A DNA stretch of 64,000 nt. Origin: Beroe forskalii. Taxonomy: Eukaryota; Ctenophora; Nuda; Beroida; Beroidae. Position numbers and translations under genes: made by a program. The notes beneath the pieces were generated by a model that saw only the letters and a program-made list of their open reading frames with translations, searched no databases and was not told the DNA's origin. Positions 62,620-64,000 of the stretch are shown here, in pieces. Each line of letters opens with the position of its first letter. Position 1 is the first letter of the stretch. The stretch covers positions 861,724 through 925,723 of the forward strand of contig WFMF01000026.1 of assembly GCA_011033025.1 (NCBI GenBank), read 5' to 3'.

Positions 62620-64000
62620 AATTTATTTTCAACTTCATTATTTTAATTTAATTCAGTTTTTCCCAACATTTTCCCCTTTATCTCCCCAAATTGAACTGTT
62701 TCAAAAATTTTTTTAATTAACGGTTTTTGGATTTTTATTTAGGACTGAACCTTCCGTTGCCAAGTTTTCTTTATTCATAATGACCTATGTTTTTTTCCAG
62801 ACATTTTTTTTACTTAAAATTTCCCCAAAATTCTCAAACTTTGGGGTAAACTCTTTTTGTATTTGGAAAATTTTTCGAACATTTTTCCGAAAATTTCTTT
62901 GAAGGATTTCGCCAAAAACCTTTCCTTCCTTTGCATAACTCCTTAATCATATTTTCTTTTGAAATTTTTCAAGTTTTTTTCCCTAAAAACCCTGGCTCAA
63001 AAAACTTGTGAAAAAGGTTCGGGGTGCACCTTTTGGATTTTCCCCACAATGGAACCTTGTATGAATATGTTTCCCTTCAATTAACCCCCTTTCCAATTTT
63101 AATTTACTTTTTAAAAAAAAGGACTTATTGGTGCCAGGGTTGGGGCCCTGATTTGGCTTGAAGATTTTTTATTTTATTTTTTTTTAAAAAACTTTTCCCC
63201 TTTTTCCCATTTGGTACCCAATGGGGGTGGTCAAACCGTAAATTCATTAACGGGGTTTATTTTTAAAAAAAGTTGATTGTAGGGGGGACCTGGAAATACG
63301 ATAACTCATGTTACCCAAACTTTTTTCAAAAAAATTTTTTTGCTTCCAAAAACCCCCACCCGGGCTTAATTTCGGGTTTTTTAAAAACGATACTTGGTTT
63401 TTGGTGAAAAGTTAAATTTTTAAAACCTTTAAGGGGAAACTTTTGTTTTGGGAAAATTTTTTCCCAAATTAAAAAATTTCCATTTAAAGGGGAATCTTTT
63501 TAAAAAGGAAAATTATAATTGGGTTTTTTTTTTAAAATTGTGGGTTCTTTGACTCATGCGTTTTAAATTTTAAAAATTCCTCCAGAAAAAGCCCCTTAAA
63601 AAAGCGGCTTTGTTTCCTCGATCCTCTTAAAAATTTTTTATTTGAATTATTTAACATTTTTTCGGGGTTTAAAAAATTTTTTTTTTTCATTTAAAGTACC
63701 CCCCAAACCAGTTGCAGAGCCGCAAACCCAAAAAAATTTTTTTTTTGGTTCCTTTTGATTTCCCCATTATTTTTAAAAAATTTTTTCCGGGTGTTTTTTG
63801 GAAATTTTAAAAAGTAAAATTGGGCTCATTGCCCCCTTTCTTCTTTTTCCTTTTTAACTTCTCTTTTTCATCCCCTGGGTCCCTTATTTTGGCTTTTTTG
63901 GGAAACTTCGGTCCCCATGGTTTTTTTTAAATCCGGGAGAATAATCTCTAAAAAGGTTGGGTTCATCCGTTTACCCCAAAAAGGTTTATGCCCTGCGCTT
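62620..64000. other. Low-complexity, probably low-quality sequence to the window end
   Basis: The composition changes to dense homopolymer runs (TTTTTT, AAAAAA, GGGG, CCCC) with few ordinary words and no feature. It resembles uncorrected long-read or gap-edge consensus more than ordinary genomic DNA. Confidence 0.5.

Overview
This is nuclear DNA from an animal (metazoan), almost certainly an invertebrate. It is AT-rich and crowded with transposable elements, and it holds only two host genes, both on the + strand and both built of short exons with GT-AG introns. The first, at 35704-56110, encodes Integrator complex subunit 4 (INTS4). I can follow it through 12 exons that join in phase to about 876 codons. 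The second, at 58599-62431, encodes the KDEL receptor (ERD2/KDELR). Its six exons join to exactly 212 residues, the length of vertebrate KDEL receptors. The phylum cannot be fixed from this window.

Region 1 (1-30 kb) has no host gene that I recognise. It holds two minus-strand non-LTR retrotransposon copies (1-1745 decayed; 2742-4934 with an open reverse transcriptase frame), a 78-bp satellite, an 87-bp tandem repeat, a 3.3-kb foldback made of inverted Mutator-like (MULE) sequence, and a reverse-transcriptase pseudogene split by a Tc1/mariner-like insertion. It also holds many short inverted-repeat elements (MITEs and foldbacks) and several tandem arrays.

Region 2 (30.5-54.7 kb) is dominated by three copies of one unusual non-autonomous element. 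Each copy carries two adjacent 20-bp minisatellites between GATC-rich ends. Copy A (30521-34011) lies upstream of INTS4. Copies B and C (41113-50733 and 50754-54701) face each other as a huge palindrome inside the 14-kb intron 10 of INTS4. Copy B is itself interrupted by a 7.0-kb element flanked by an 11-bp target duplication, and copies A and C preserve the empty site.

Region 3 (35.7-62.4 kb) holds the two genes. Several introns carry tandem duplications of exon-intron junctions: an array of about 75-80 units ending in an acceptor-like CCCCTCAG runs straight into INTS4 exon 2, repeated acceptor-plus-exon starts precede exon 5, and exon-donor copies follow INTS4 exon 4 and KDELR exons 3 and 5. 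Two long CG-rich palindromes and a PIF/Harbinger-like MITE lie between the genes.

The two genes have no direct functional link. INTS4 is a nuclear scaffold of the Integrator RNA-cleavage module. The KDEL receptor returns escaped ER proteins from the Golgi. Parts of the window (about 33.0-33.5 kb, 42.8-43.3 kb and 62.6-64 kb) look like poor-quality consensus sequence, so small frameshifts there should not be trusted.
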